This document shows, piece after piece, positions 48,101 through 58,319 of a stretch of 64,000 nt of DNA. How positions within the stretch are numbered: the first letter of the stretch is position 1; every line of letters starts with the position of its first letter. The position numbers and the translations under genes are program-made. The DNA comes from Diorhabda sublineata (Eukaryota; Arthropoda; Insecta; Coleoptera; Chrysomelidae). The notes under the pieces are model-generated. The model saw nothing but the letters and a program-made list of their open reading frames with translations, was not told the origin of the DNA and made no database searches. The stretch covers positions 41,926,294-41,990,293 of the forward strand of contig NC_079474.1 in the NCBI RefSeq assembly GCF_026230105.1, read 5' to 3'.

Positions 48101-51100
48101 TTGCAAAATCAGTTGAAGACCAATAAGTCTTTGACTTTTTTTAATAAATAAGATAATGGTAATGGGTAATGATCCGTAACATTGTGAATGGAAAGTGACT
48201 TTTCCTAATTGATGGTTCCAAAAGTTATGTTCTTATTATATAAACACTAAGTTGAAATTTCTGGAAACGTTGGTGATTTTCATTCTGAATATACTATTTA
48301 CACCACCACTACACCAACACTCACAATTACACCGTCTGACGCGCGTTTCGATAACCAAATTATCGTCTTCAGAGACTGAAGGTAAACTGTCAATCCCTGA
48401 TGACGATAAATTGGTTATCGAAACACAGCTCAGACATTGTAATTATGCTGGTGTAGAGGTAGCTAAACAGCGTATACAATATACCACCACTATACACCGT
48501 CTGACGCGCGTTTCGATAACCAAGTTATCGTCTTCAGAGACTAAAGGTAAGTTTACCTGGTGTTAACAGTGTATTGAGTATAAACACTGCATAAATTTAA
48601 TTTAAAAGGCCGTATGATGATTAGCCATATTACCCTAAAATATCCATAATATAAAATAATTACTTACTAAAGAACATCGCACTTATATTTACAACAATCG
48701 ATGTGGTTTTTGTAGGAACTTTACTTTTACTAATATTAAATAGGCTTTCCAGATAATGCTGCTTACTGTGTATGTAAAAATCTTGCCCTGATGCCACTTC
48801 TATTACAGTTTGCTTATTTTCATATCTGAAATATTTAAAAAATGTATTTAACTTCAATATATTTAATAATATACATATCGTAAATGTTATATGGCGTTTA
48901 AAACCCATAAAGTACATACCTTAAGACTATGACGGAGGCAGCTACTACAATATAAGAAAAAAATGCTCCAATCGTCATAAGATCCATTAATGCTTCTAGT
49001 TTTAAGAATGCAGCAAGTATACCTGTTTTATGAAAAAATGTATATATGTATAGTATATAGCATCAATAATCACCTGATTCGATAAAATAGAAGAATTTTA
49101 TCTAGTCATTTGGCTAAAGCATAGTTTAGGTGCACATTAATGAAGAAGTATACAAAAAGGAGGTTTCAAATATGAAAGAAATCCAACTAAAATAGATTCA
49201 TTCATAAATTTAAAAAAGAGCGATCTGTTATGAAACGCATGATGTTTTATATTGGCAACAATGTTTCACTATAACCTTGATTTGACGTCTTTGTCTTTCA
49301 TTTATATTAAAAATCGATAATTCTCGTTTGAAACTCGTAAGGCTTCTCTTGGCAATGACGCTAAAATAATAAACTGCGTTTTATAACTTACCTGCGATAC
49401 TCCCTGATAAAACCGTGGATACCAGAGGAGTTTTGGTAGTGGGATGAACTTTGGCTAAGAATTTAAAAATCAATCCATCTTCAGCCATAGCGTAGAATAT
49501 TCTTGGAACAAAATACATAGAACCAAAAACACTGGAAGACAACGCAAAAACTGCTCCTGCGGTTACAATCCATTTCACTTCTACCCAACCAAATTGATCA
49601 AAGACATAAGTAAAGGGTGCTTCTTCACTCTAAAGGTACATAATTAACACAAATGATTTAAAAGTTGTGATCTATAAATTCTCGTTCTATTGTACCTTCT
49701 AACATAGATATAATATTACTATCATATTTAAAGTTTTCATGAATGCGATTTTAAAGTTCGATTGATAACCTTTATTAAATTATTCTTAGAACAGTACTCA
49801 CAAACAGTGACGGCATTGAACACAAATATAATATTACAACAATTTGTTATGTATATTATAAATGTGTAGGCGTCTCTGTTTAATAGACATTTTATATTTT
49901 GGCGAATACGTTATTTTTTTTCTCCCGTAATAGAATTTAACTGCGGAGGGACGGTAATATATTTGTATTTAAATAATAGAGTTAACACACCTTGCTGTAA
50001 CAACATATTGAAGAATCTGCGAAGAAACCTGCAAGGATATTTCGGTTAACAAAACTAGACAGAATCGTACTGGTTCATATCGTAAAGCTCACTTTAATGT
50101 GGCAACCATAGAAGCTATTTTGAATGTAGAATATGTTGGTTGTTAGTTTTGTGTTTTTCTGGAAATTTTTAATAATTTTTTGTATGCTTCTGAGAAACTC
50201 AGCAGTTTTGGGAAACTGACGCTCTTTGAAAAATCAAAATATTCTTATATGTAACAATAATGTAAAATAATACCGCATATTACTATCAGTTAATGTGTGA
50301 CAGTGGGGAACAAGAAAAACTGATTAGACGATAAATCGAATGAATACGAGCAATGAGACATTAATTCGATGTTTTTCTCAAACAAATATCCAGTTGTTTA
50401 TGAGAACTGGTATTGGGAATACATCTTTCCCATACCTAAATGGTTATGTGAAATCGTTGTATTGCAATATCCCAAGAGACTGTCTGTAAGTCATATGCTA
50501 ATGTTCTTTAATCCAGTTTGGTCCAGCATCGATGTTTCTCGGAATGACAATTGATTATAGCCGATCTTCTTGACATTCATCACTGCAAACCGATTGTAAA
50601 CAGTCTTTTCTGATAGTGCTTCATTACCAAAAGTTGCACACAAAGCGATTATATGCATTGTTGTTGAATGAATCCTTTTTTGAAATCATGAAAAATCATC
50701 TAACGTAAGCCTTCACGGGTGATTTCCATTTTTGCACAAACTTTCGTCTTCTATTAACATTTTAGTCAATTTCTCAATGGCCTCTAGTTTCGCAATAACA
50801 AACGTCAATGTTAACAAACACAGTGATGACACGCCACTTATTGTTCGATTGTAAAAACTTGAAAGGCGATCCTCGCAGGATACTTTCAATATATTTGAAA
50901 TTGTATTTTACGTCTAATTTATATTATTCAAAGTTGATTAAAATCTGTACAATATTTCGAAATCGACTGCTAAAAAAATCAAATCAATTAAATTTCTTAC
51001 GGAAAACGTCATTTTAATAATTGTGAATTGTATTCTAAATACGACAGAAGTTAAAACGGAAAAACCTAGAGAAAATCACTTATAAATCTTTCCATGGAAT

Positions 51101-54100
51101 CTAGCACTTGCTATGTAATATTTATGTAGCTTTTCTTCGGTTTTCCTAACTGCTTTTCATGAGTATTGAGTATGAGTATTGACACTAATCAATCTCTTAG
51201 ATTTATGTAATGAAAGGAGATGTTATCAGAATCATGGCATAGTAATGTCTATGTCTGAAGGTTACATCCCTCGTAGAAATTACATTAACTGCGGAAAGTC
51301 GGATATGAATTTAATTTTTTGAAACAAAACTTTTTTTTTATAATAAATATATTTACCTAACCTGTAGATAATATGGCCAGGCCAATGTTAGAACTGTTGA
51401 GATGGTGAAGTAAACCACAAATACTAAAAATAAAGTGATCAGAATAGCGAGTGGTATATCCCTTTTTGGATTTTTAGCTTCCTCGCTGCATCCCGCAGAA
51501 GCGTCGAAGCCAGTGAAACCATAGAAACAATTCGGAGTTCCAGCTATTACACCACTTATACCATAAGGAAAGAAACCACCACTACCTGCTTTTTCTTTAT
51601 ACTTTGGTGCTATTTGGTCGACTGCAATTTTCCAATTTTTGATATCCGCTGAAGTTAAAATAATCATTCTTTGAAACTATTTTCAAATCATATAATAATA
51701 TAGTTTGCTTACCTTTGATTGTGCATGCCACTATGACTGTCAAGATGGTGAACAAGTTTAAAGCGGTACAAACATTATTGAATATTGACGATTCTTTCAT
51801 TCCAACGGATAAAAGTACTGAAAAAGTAATCATTTATGAATACGTGACCTTGTGTGTATAATTTGTTCACTGATACTTTTGTATATTTATTTATTTTTAT
51901 TTGCTTAATGAAATGTGCTCGTTCAATTAATATTAAAATTTGAAAATCGCCAACGCACCTCTACACCGCTAGGTATTGGCACAGAAAATATGAAAATTAC
52001 GTAATAAATCACATAGAAGACTATTACAAAACTGTCGTAATAAATAAATTATATTTTGTGATAAAGGTTGGTAGCCTTAAACTTTAAGGGAATCCAACTT
52101 AACTCTAAGGCTTAAAGTTAAGCTCATTAGTGATTCTCCACGAGGGAAGGCGAGTGCGAGAGTGTAGACAGTCCGTTAATGTCTTCTCGCTTTTCCTCTC
52201 TGCCGCTCCGCTAGTCCGCTTTTCGGACGAGAGTCAAAGTGAATCAAGCGTGGGATATAGAGGATTGATTAAAGAATAAATCGAGAGTGTGAATGGCAAG
52301 CACTCCTGCCGGCTTCGCTCGCCAAGACTTGTGTCGCGAATATATGGGAGGCGCCCCGCGAGACTGGATTGGTTATAAGATTTTTGTGGTAAAATTATTA
52401 TCTGTAATTGGTGATGGTGAGGATGTGCTCGACGAACACACACTTTTGTCAAACAAGACGACTCTCTTGAGACATCAAATAATCGTGAGTAAGTTTGGTA
52501 TGCTAAAAATATTGTCACAGCTCCTATTCAAAGAATTCCGTTAAAGGTAAGAAGTGTACGAAAGATGATACCTTTTTATAATAAGAATCGTAAAGCTCCT
52601 TAAAATAGCCATTAACTGACGACATTCTTCTTCATTGTTGGGAAATCTTCGACCATCGAGCCATTTTTTCAAGTCTGGTAACAGAAAATAGTCCGAGGGG
52701 GCCAAATCTGACGAATAGGGTGCGGAGATAGTAATTTAAACTAAAATTCATTATTTTGGCCATTGCAATAACGGATGAGTGAGCTGGTGCGTTTTTTCGC
52801 TCAAATGTTGCCATACGTTGATAGTTTTTCCTTTTTCGGAATAGTCAATTAAAATTATCCCATGCTCATACCAAAAAACCGACGCCATGACCTTGCCTGC
52901 AGATGGAATGGTCTTTGCCTTCTTTGGAGCCGGTTCTCGCTTTTCAGCTCATTGTTTTGATTGTTCCGTTGTGAGAAAACGCGACATCCATTTTGCGCAC
53001 AGCTTCCTCATGTCCAAATTTTTAGTTATGCCGCACTTTTTAATGCCTACTTTAATCTACCCAATATTTTTCTATTGATAACTAAGGAGCGGTGTTACCA
53101 TGAAGCGAATTTCGTTCAGTTTTTACATTGGTTGGGTTAATGCCTTTCAAATAAAAGTATTGTATTGACCAATTTTTTCCATGTTTACGAATTTTAATAC
53201 AGTGGTATTTTTCAAGCAACTTCCGCCATTTCTAGGTCAGGGCAGGTACTTCTGGTATCGTCCTCGGAGTGTAGTACTGAGGCTCCGTAGATTACGCCTA
53301 GTTTGAGACCCAGTTGGACTAGGACTTCTGGAGGATTGTTAGAGCGTAGAGATCTGCAGTTTCGTTTCCAGTTATTGTACGATGGAAACAAGATTAGAGA
53401 GCCTAGTATGTTTTGTACTATTAGATGGTCAGTGACAAGTGAATACATATGGCGATATTTTGGGTGTTAGATAATACATCAGAGATTATATAGAAAATGT
53501 GATAATAATATAAGCGACTCGCAATTTGGATTTAGACAGGGGTTAGGTACAAGAGAGGCAATAGTCGCAACACAGGTCCTTGTACAGAACTGCTATGACC
53601 AAAGAAAAAATGTTTCTCTATGCTTCATAGACTACGAAAAAGCTTTCGATAAAGTTCAACATCACAAACTTATGCAGCTCCTTAAAAAATTGGATTTGGA
53701 CGAAAAGGACATTCGTTGTATCGAAAATCTATACTGGCACCAAAAAGCGCAAGTCAGTAAATCATGGTCTAACTGAGCAAATTCGAATTCGAAGAGGAGT
53801 ACGTCAAGGTTGTATATTGTCGCCGCTCCTGTTTAATATATACTCTGAAGCCACCTTTGGAGAGTTACTTGAAGATAAAAACATTGGGATCAAAGTCAAT
53901 GGAGTCTGGGTCAACAACATACGTTACGCCGATGACACAGTACTGATTACAGATAATATAGATGACCTACAACAACTAATTAATATAGTAGGCGGACATA
54001 GCCAAAACATGGGATTAAACATCAACATCAAAAAAACTAAATTCATGATTATCACTAGGGAAGCGAATACGTTTAGAAAATCTAGAGTAACATATAATGG

Positions 54101-56844
54101 AAAACCTATAGAACGGGTAGAAAAATTTAAATATCTAGGAACATGGCTCTATGAAGAATGGTCGTCGGACGGTGAAATAAAATGCCGAATTGAACAAGCT
54201 CGAAGTACATTCATAAAATTCAAAAATGTATTTACATGTACCGACTTTGATCTTGATCTTAGACTGAGACTTGTGCGGTGCTACGTTTGGTCAGTGCTTC
54301 TTTACGGGATGGAGGGTTGGACCCTTAAGGTAAAACACATCAACAAATTAGAGGCATTCGAAATGTGGGTATATCGTAGAATCCTGAAGATACCATGGAC
54401 TGCCAAAGTGAGGAATGAGGATATTCTCAGGCGTATCAATAAAGACCGTGAACTCTTTAACATCGTGAAGAAACGAAAGATTGCATATCTTGGCCATACA
54501 ATGCGAGGCCATAAATATCAATTCCTTCATCTGATGGTCGAGGGCAAGATTGAAGGTAAGAGAGGATTGGGACGGAAGATGATGTCATGGTTGCGGAACG
54601 TGAGGCAGTGGACGGGTATATAAGATATTCAGACATTGATCCATACCGCTAGAGATAGAGAAGCCATGAAAAATGTGGTCGCGAAAATCCATTAATGGAT
54701 AAGCATTAAAAGAAGAAAGAAGATATATATTTGAAATCAGGAAAATAGTGTAAAAATCGCCACAGTATAAACTACACGTCGAAGGTAAGTGGAAGGAACT
54801 TATGAGTTTGTGGTGACTGCGCAATCGTTAGCGAATTAAGTTTGAAGGCATTAATATAAAAAACTAATTCTAAAGATTTTTTGGAAACATTACTAGTAAT
54901 GATTTTTTGAGTAGTTGTGTAGTTAACTTAAACTACAATCCCGAAATTTTACGTCATAAATTATAATTGATCATGAAGTTTTTGATTTATTACTTATTCT
55001 ACTAATAATAATGACAATAATATTCACCTACCTGTGAGTAACATGATTATTCCAAGCGCCAAAAAATCGGGTGAAGAGACCAAATATGGAAGATCCATTG
55101 GAAACCAATATCTTAAAGTTGTTGATATTTTTCTATCTACCAAAGTATCTAAATAACTGCTCATTCCACTTGCCACACTAGAAGCACCTAAAAAAATATA
55201 TATGATATTTAAATCTGAAATAATAAGAGTTGTAAGTACCTATTACACACGAATTTGTTTGTACCTCATTAACGGTGATGAAAGGTTCACTATAATTATA
55301 GTACCACACAGTTTATCAGAAAATGAAAACTTTTGTAATTGTCTGCGTTATTCGTAATGCGTTGTATTTTGCATTTATAAGAGAGTAATTCAAATAGTCT
55401 TCGTCCTCAGGACAACGTACCTACTTACATGGTCATTACCAGGGGTATTATTCACGAATTGCATTTCGAATTGGTTGACCACCCACCGCATTCACCAGAT
55501 CGGACCCCAGCTAGTTTTTCCTGTTTTCTAACCTTAAAGTTTCACTTGCAGGAGAAATTTCCATCAGAAGTGAACGTAACCGCATACGTTTCAAAGAGGA
55601 AGATCGCAATTATTATTTGAAAGGGTTAAAAGGGTCATAACATTGCTGGACAAAGTAAATAAACTTATTGTTATTACAATTTGGCGATAAATTGATTTTG
55701 AAAAATGGACCTGTCAACTAGACTTAAAATCTCTTACAAATGTCAGTTTTATGTTTTCATTTTTGGAATAAAACCAATTTTTGGAATATTTTATAATTTA
55801 AAGTTCTATCGGGTTAGAAAAAACTACTGTTATATACGTATATTCATTACAGGTAATATATTCAGAGATTTTACCTAATACTGCTCCTAAGAGTAGATTC
55901 CATCCTACAATAAATGCTACCAATTCACCAACTCCGGCGTAACAATAGGCATATGCATAACCTGTCCGAGGAACTCTTGCAGCAAACTCAGCATAGCATA
56001 AACCTGAAAATATTTGTAATTCAACCGTTTATAGATCGATTGAGGGTGTTGAAATATCCGTTAAGCTGAATTGAGATCTTTCAGATTTCTCTGAAGCTTC
56101 ATTACTTTGATTTATCTTGAATTAAGTTCATTCAAAAGAGGATAAAACACAAAATTTTTATTCTTAAGAAATAATTTCAGTCTACTTATTCATATTCGGA
56201 AGGGATGGATATTTTGAAATACTCTTTATAGAGAATTTAGAGCTGGTAAATTTGTTTTTGTTGGCGGAAAGTATAGATTTATAAAAATGATATGAACGCC
56301 AAGAACAAATTTGTCTGTTACATTTAGATGGGTTTAATTAATTTATAAAAGAGTTCTTTGTCAAAATATTAAATTTCTGTTATCACCGATTTCGATATCT
56401 ATTCAAACAATTTTATAAACAAATACCATTTTTATTATGTACAATAAGAGAAATTCCCTTATCGGCGTAAAACTATTGAACTAAACAATTTCATGCCTCG
56501 TTCGTGATAAAAGTAAATCTATTCAAGGCGATAATTTTTTGTCTCCCACAAGGTTTATTCAAAATAAATTCCTGAAAGTTTAAATGAATTAATCGATATT
56601 TATAAAATCACTAACCTCCAAATAATGATATAATAGCTGCTATTAAAAATGAAATGGATACTGCAGGACCTGCATAAAGTTTCGCTACTGATCCTGCAAG
56701 AATGTAGACTCCTAAACCCAACGTAGATCCAGCTCCTAACAATACAAGATCAAGTAAATAAAGCACTCTTGCTAGATTTGTTTTTGGTTCTTCCGCGTCT
56801 AGTTTTTTCTTTCGAGTTATTGCTGTCAACAACTTTGAAACCAT
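42147..56844 (-). CDS. Cationic amino-acid transporter (SLC7 CAT family), multi-pass membrane protein
   Basis: Imports Arg/Lys/ornithine-type amino acids across the plasma membrane. Coding exons (minus): 56844-56616, 56003-55875, 55187-55032, 51817-51713, 51648-51362, 49629-49392, 49022-48919, 48825-48668, 45885-45725, 44176-44068, 42229-42147. Junctions are GT-AG and phases agree, except for one surplus base in exon 7. About 585 aa, normal for a 14-helix CAT. Diagnostics: LGAGSTLGLGVYILAG (helix 1), GLCYAEFAARVP with its conserved Glu, GFTGFDASAGCSEEAKNP, YFVPRIFYAMAEDGL plus KVHPTTKTP, and the last helix FYGIKHS. The ATG follows directly on a splice acceptor (ttttttag|ATG), so a noncoding 5' exon lies upstream. 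Introns of 3-4 kb are full of transposon debris. Fly slimfast is a relative, but which paralogue this is cannot be told. Confidence 0.93.
42993..43203. mobile_element. Short MITE, about 210 bp, TIR ctatatggacagt
   Basis: ctatatggacagt at 42999-43011 and its exact complement actgtccatatag at 43183-43195, with further partial pairing outward and TTA near both ends. In the middle is a near-perfect hairpin (ctgcgcatgc.tgagaatgcgcag). In the last intron of the CAT gene. Confidence 0.6.
43421..43510. repeat. Dispersed repeat fragment (same family as 24326 and 23430)
   Basis: Carries taaatgttttcgattttagg and tctcttctgttttaaaattag, then tatcaaaatattttgataaa, words also found at 23550 and 24340. In the last intron of the CAT gene. 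Confidence 0.55.
44390..44723 (+). mobile_element. Non-LTR reverse transcriptase fragment with YADD box
   Basis: Open frame on the plus strand carrying ILTALYADDTCFVASE, the catalytic YADD of a jockey-type reverse transcriptase, followed by LSINASKTEYLLF (the usual L.IN..KTE...F block) and STLKYLGY. It then ends abruptly, so only the centre of the enzyme is present. Inserted in the CAT intron between exons 44068-44176 and 45725-45885. Confidence 0.8.
46190..47330 (+). mobile_element. Degenerate mariner-like transposon (HTH plus DDE transposase)
   Basis: The left border may be the aaggtgtcccaaaa at 46209. Plus-strand frames in order: helix-turn-helix part QPESQLGLSRVTIHRIMRSD, YKIQIVEALHENDY, FFSYEAHFYGYVNHQNCCFW (the S/DEAHF block, first D replaced by Y), then RYVWKCIIGTYIYE, WFQQNGATSRT, PRNPDLTPSDFYLWGYLKS and NGLRSAVNLMAVI. 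The usual FFSDEA, QQD and SPDL.P triad is recognisable but altered, and stops and frameshifts break it. Inside the 2.8-kb intron between CAT exons 45725 and 48668. Confidence 0.75.
48310..48565. repeat. Dispersed hairpin repeat, three copies, hammerhead-like
   Basis: Two minus-oriented copies (48334-48376 and 48499-48542) share gtctgacgcgcgtttcgata and ttatcgtcttcagagact. A third copy lies inverted between them (48397-48434, ctgatgacgataaattgg then ttatcgaaac). Read on the copy strand each has CTGA(A/T)GA, a 6-bp hairpin cgataa/ttatcg, GAAAC and then TCAGAC. The two outer copies also have GTCT before CTGA that can pair with AGAC. This lies in the CAT intron just 3' of exon 48668. See findings. 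Confidence 0.7.
48956..48963 (-). other. Apparent frameshift: A8/T8 homopolymer in CAT exon 7
   Basis: Exon 48919-49022 is 104 nt, but 103 nt are needed to agree with both neighbouring splice phases. The expected helix sequence GAFFSYIVVAAS needs seven T on the coding strand, and eight are present. With eight, the frame turns to FFLYCSSC and meets a stop at the start of the next exon. An assembly or sequencing error in the homopolymer is the simplest explanation; a real null allele is possible. Confidence 0.8.
50360..50730 (-). mobile_element. mariner transposase N-terminal (HTH) remnant
   Basis: Minus-strand frames: MEITREGLR at about 50730, then FGNEALSEKTVYNRF (family: FG..ALSE.TV..WF), LGYCNTTISHNHLGMGK (family: LGC.HTTISRHL..MGK) and SQYQFS. 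These are the two helix-turn-helix parts of mariner transposases. Sequence between them is missing or decayed and stops are present. In the CAT intron between exons 49629 and 51362. Confidence 0.6.
52130..52400. other. Locally GC-rich block, origin unknown
   Basis: Words such as ctgccgctccgctagtccgc, gccggcttcgctcgcc and ggcgccccgcgag stand out in this AT-rich intron (CAT intron 3-4). An open frame starting ATGGCAAGCACTCC runs 52293-52544 but has no recognisable domain. It may be the 5' leader of a retroelement or an unmapped first exon. I cannot decide. Confidence 0.25.
52557..53266 (-). mobile_element. mariner element, internally deleted copy
   Basis: Right border ggtatcgtcctcg (53254-53266) is complementary to the left border cgaaagatgatacc (52559-52572). 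The body encodes, on the minus strand, APAHSSVIAMAK, PYSSDLAPSDYF and LKKWLDGRRFPNNEE, i.e. the catalytic QDNAPAH/SPDLAPSDYF end of a mariner transposase. It is related to the copy at 61793-62674 (shared ttataataagaatcgt.aagc). Intron of the CAT gene. Confidence 0.75.
53480..54720 (+). mobile_element. Non-LTR reverse transcriptase, 3' two thirds, one frameshift
   Basis: Starts at QFGFRQGLGTREAI (53519), then FIDYEKAFDKVQHHKL (RT motif A), RGVRQGCILSPLLFNIY and IRYADDTVLI (motif C, 53913-53942), FKYLGTWL, and the conserved tail LLYGMEGWTLK...WVYRRILKIPW. The stretch 53817-54623 is open for 268 residues. One frame change near 53757 separates motif A from the YADD part. The style is that of RTE/CR1-related elements with an endonuclease upstream that is missing here. 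It is the youngest-looking retroelement in the window. Intron of the CAT gene. Confidence 0.85.
55390..55720 (+). mobile_element. mariner transposase C-terminal remnant
   Basis: Plus strand: IHELHFELVDHPPHSPDRTP (family HPPYSPDLAP), then after a frame change FFLFSNLKVSLAGE and EDRNYYLKGLKG (family FLFPNLKK.L.G, Y...GI..L). The last catalytic D is present in SPD. Located in the CAT intron between exons 55032-55187 and 55875-56003. Confidence 0.65.
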
Positions 56845-57189
56845 CTAAAAAAAGAGACGATAGGTAATAATTAGTTTAGATAAGGAAATACCAAAATTAG
56901 GATCATAGATGCACATAAGCAAGAATTTCTGGAACCGTTAATAGGTTCTTCACAATGAATTGTTCAAGCTATCATTACACCAATACTCACAAATTTTGAT
57001 AGTTAAGATAAACTTAGGTCTCTGAACAAGATAAAAACTGGTTGATTTAGGTTAAATACACACGGAGAAACTGAAGTCATTAATTAGTTGCCAACAGATT
57101 AGTGACATGTCTCTGCACACACAGCATACAGTTCATTTGAACAAAGTTACAGGAGCTAATCTACATCCCCTTTTCAATATTAACTGTAG

Positions 57190-57660
57190 ATAAAAATTAC
57201 CTTACGTCGGACCAAACAATCCAGTCCAAACTTCTTCCGCAAATGTACAAACTATTTGTTCATCTCACTCAATACAGAAGAGAGCAATTCGACTTATAGA
57301 GTTGACCAGAAACTTGGAAAGCTTAGAGCAAAGAAGACCTGACCTGCTTTACCGATACCACCACGGTAGATGCTCTTCGCATCTGTTCAACATAATCCCA
57401 CCAAGAGCAGTATTTGCAAGACCTACTTGATAGACAGACGTGGCTCATCAACACCAATTTCACCTGCCGTGACCCAGAATGTCAATTTATTCTTTTGGAG
57501 AAGTGCGAAGTGCAATTTATGGAGACTCCTTCCTTTGGAGGAGTACAAGCCTGTGGAATCAGCCACCAAGGCACATCTTTACCGAACACTACAACCAAGT
57601 TGAATATCAATATCCACAGGCAGGCACCATTCGAATTATTCGAGTATAAAAAAGTTTAAT
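57190..57660 (+). mobile_element. 3' end of a jockey-like non-LTR retrotransposon, followed by a microsatellite
   Basis: Plus-strand frames: IQKRAIRLIELTRNLESLEQ, DLLYRYHHGRCSSHLFNIIP and ARPT, then SFGGVQACG/PVESATKAHL. The YRYYHGRCS..L...IP signature is the classic C-terminus of jockey/CR1-like reverse transcriptases. The same 3' end is found inverted at 15350-15640. It is followed by an (AG)n run. Confidence 0.7.
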
Positions 57661-57681
57661 CCCTTGTGCTTGCATTTTTAC

Positions 57682-57684
<3 letters not shown>

Positions 57685-57760
<76 letters not shown>
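57685..57760. repeat. (AG)n microsatellite, about 38 units
   Basis: Uninterrupted AG dinucleotides directly after a non-LTR 3' end. The open frame of repeated L and S on the other strand is an artefact of the repeat. Confidence 0.98.
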
Positions 57761-57763
<3 letters not shown>

Positions 57764-57859
57764 CGTTGGTCTAAGTTTGGTAGGATAAGGAGCATGTTTG
57801 TAAGGAATGTGGTTTGTTTGAGTAGGCCCTGATATAGGAATAGCTCCTCTGCAGGGCTG

Positions 57860-58310
57860 GGGTTGTGATGATTTCGTTAGGTTATGTTTGCCTAACTATT
57901 CCTAATGGGATATTTTGGCCGAATGAAAATGAAGTGAAGCTTGTATTTTTGAGGGGTTTTATTACGGTGAAGCTGCGGCTGTATTATTCCCCATCGTCGG
58001 CCATTTGGAGAACCGGTTCACCATGTTGCAGGGAAACCGCAAAAAACCTGCAACACCGACGATCGCTTTTTTATATAAAAAAATAACAAATATAGTTCCA
58101 AGAAACTCGTGTTGTCGTGATCAGTTTGAAAACAAAAAACCTTCGTCCATTGAAACCTTTGTGGAGAGGGTGATTCAAGTTGCCAGCGAATCAATAAGTC
58201 GAGTTTCTTTAAACAGGTTGCCAACACGTTGCCGATTGGTTGGCTACAGGTGTGTAGTTTCCCCCCATTCAAATACAAATTCATCATTCATCCGTGTGTA
58301 AGCGGCTTTA
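57860..58310. other. Unidentified moderately GC-rich stretch, possibly a transposon fragment
   Basis: Contains the hairpin-like ttgcagggaaaccgcaaaaa and ccaacacgttgccgattgg, and open frames on both strands (58005-58301 plus, 58018-58287 minus) that show no known domain. Base composition differs from neighbouring spacer, which suggests inserted DNA. Confidence 0.25.
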
Positions 58311-58319
58311 GTTTAAATT

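Noticed and set aside
57607..57795. Frame encoding repeated LS
   Set aside because: Artefact of the (AG)n microsatellite.
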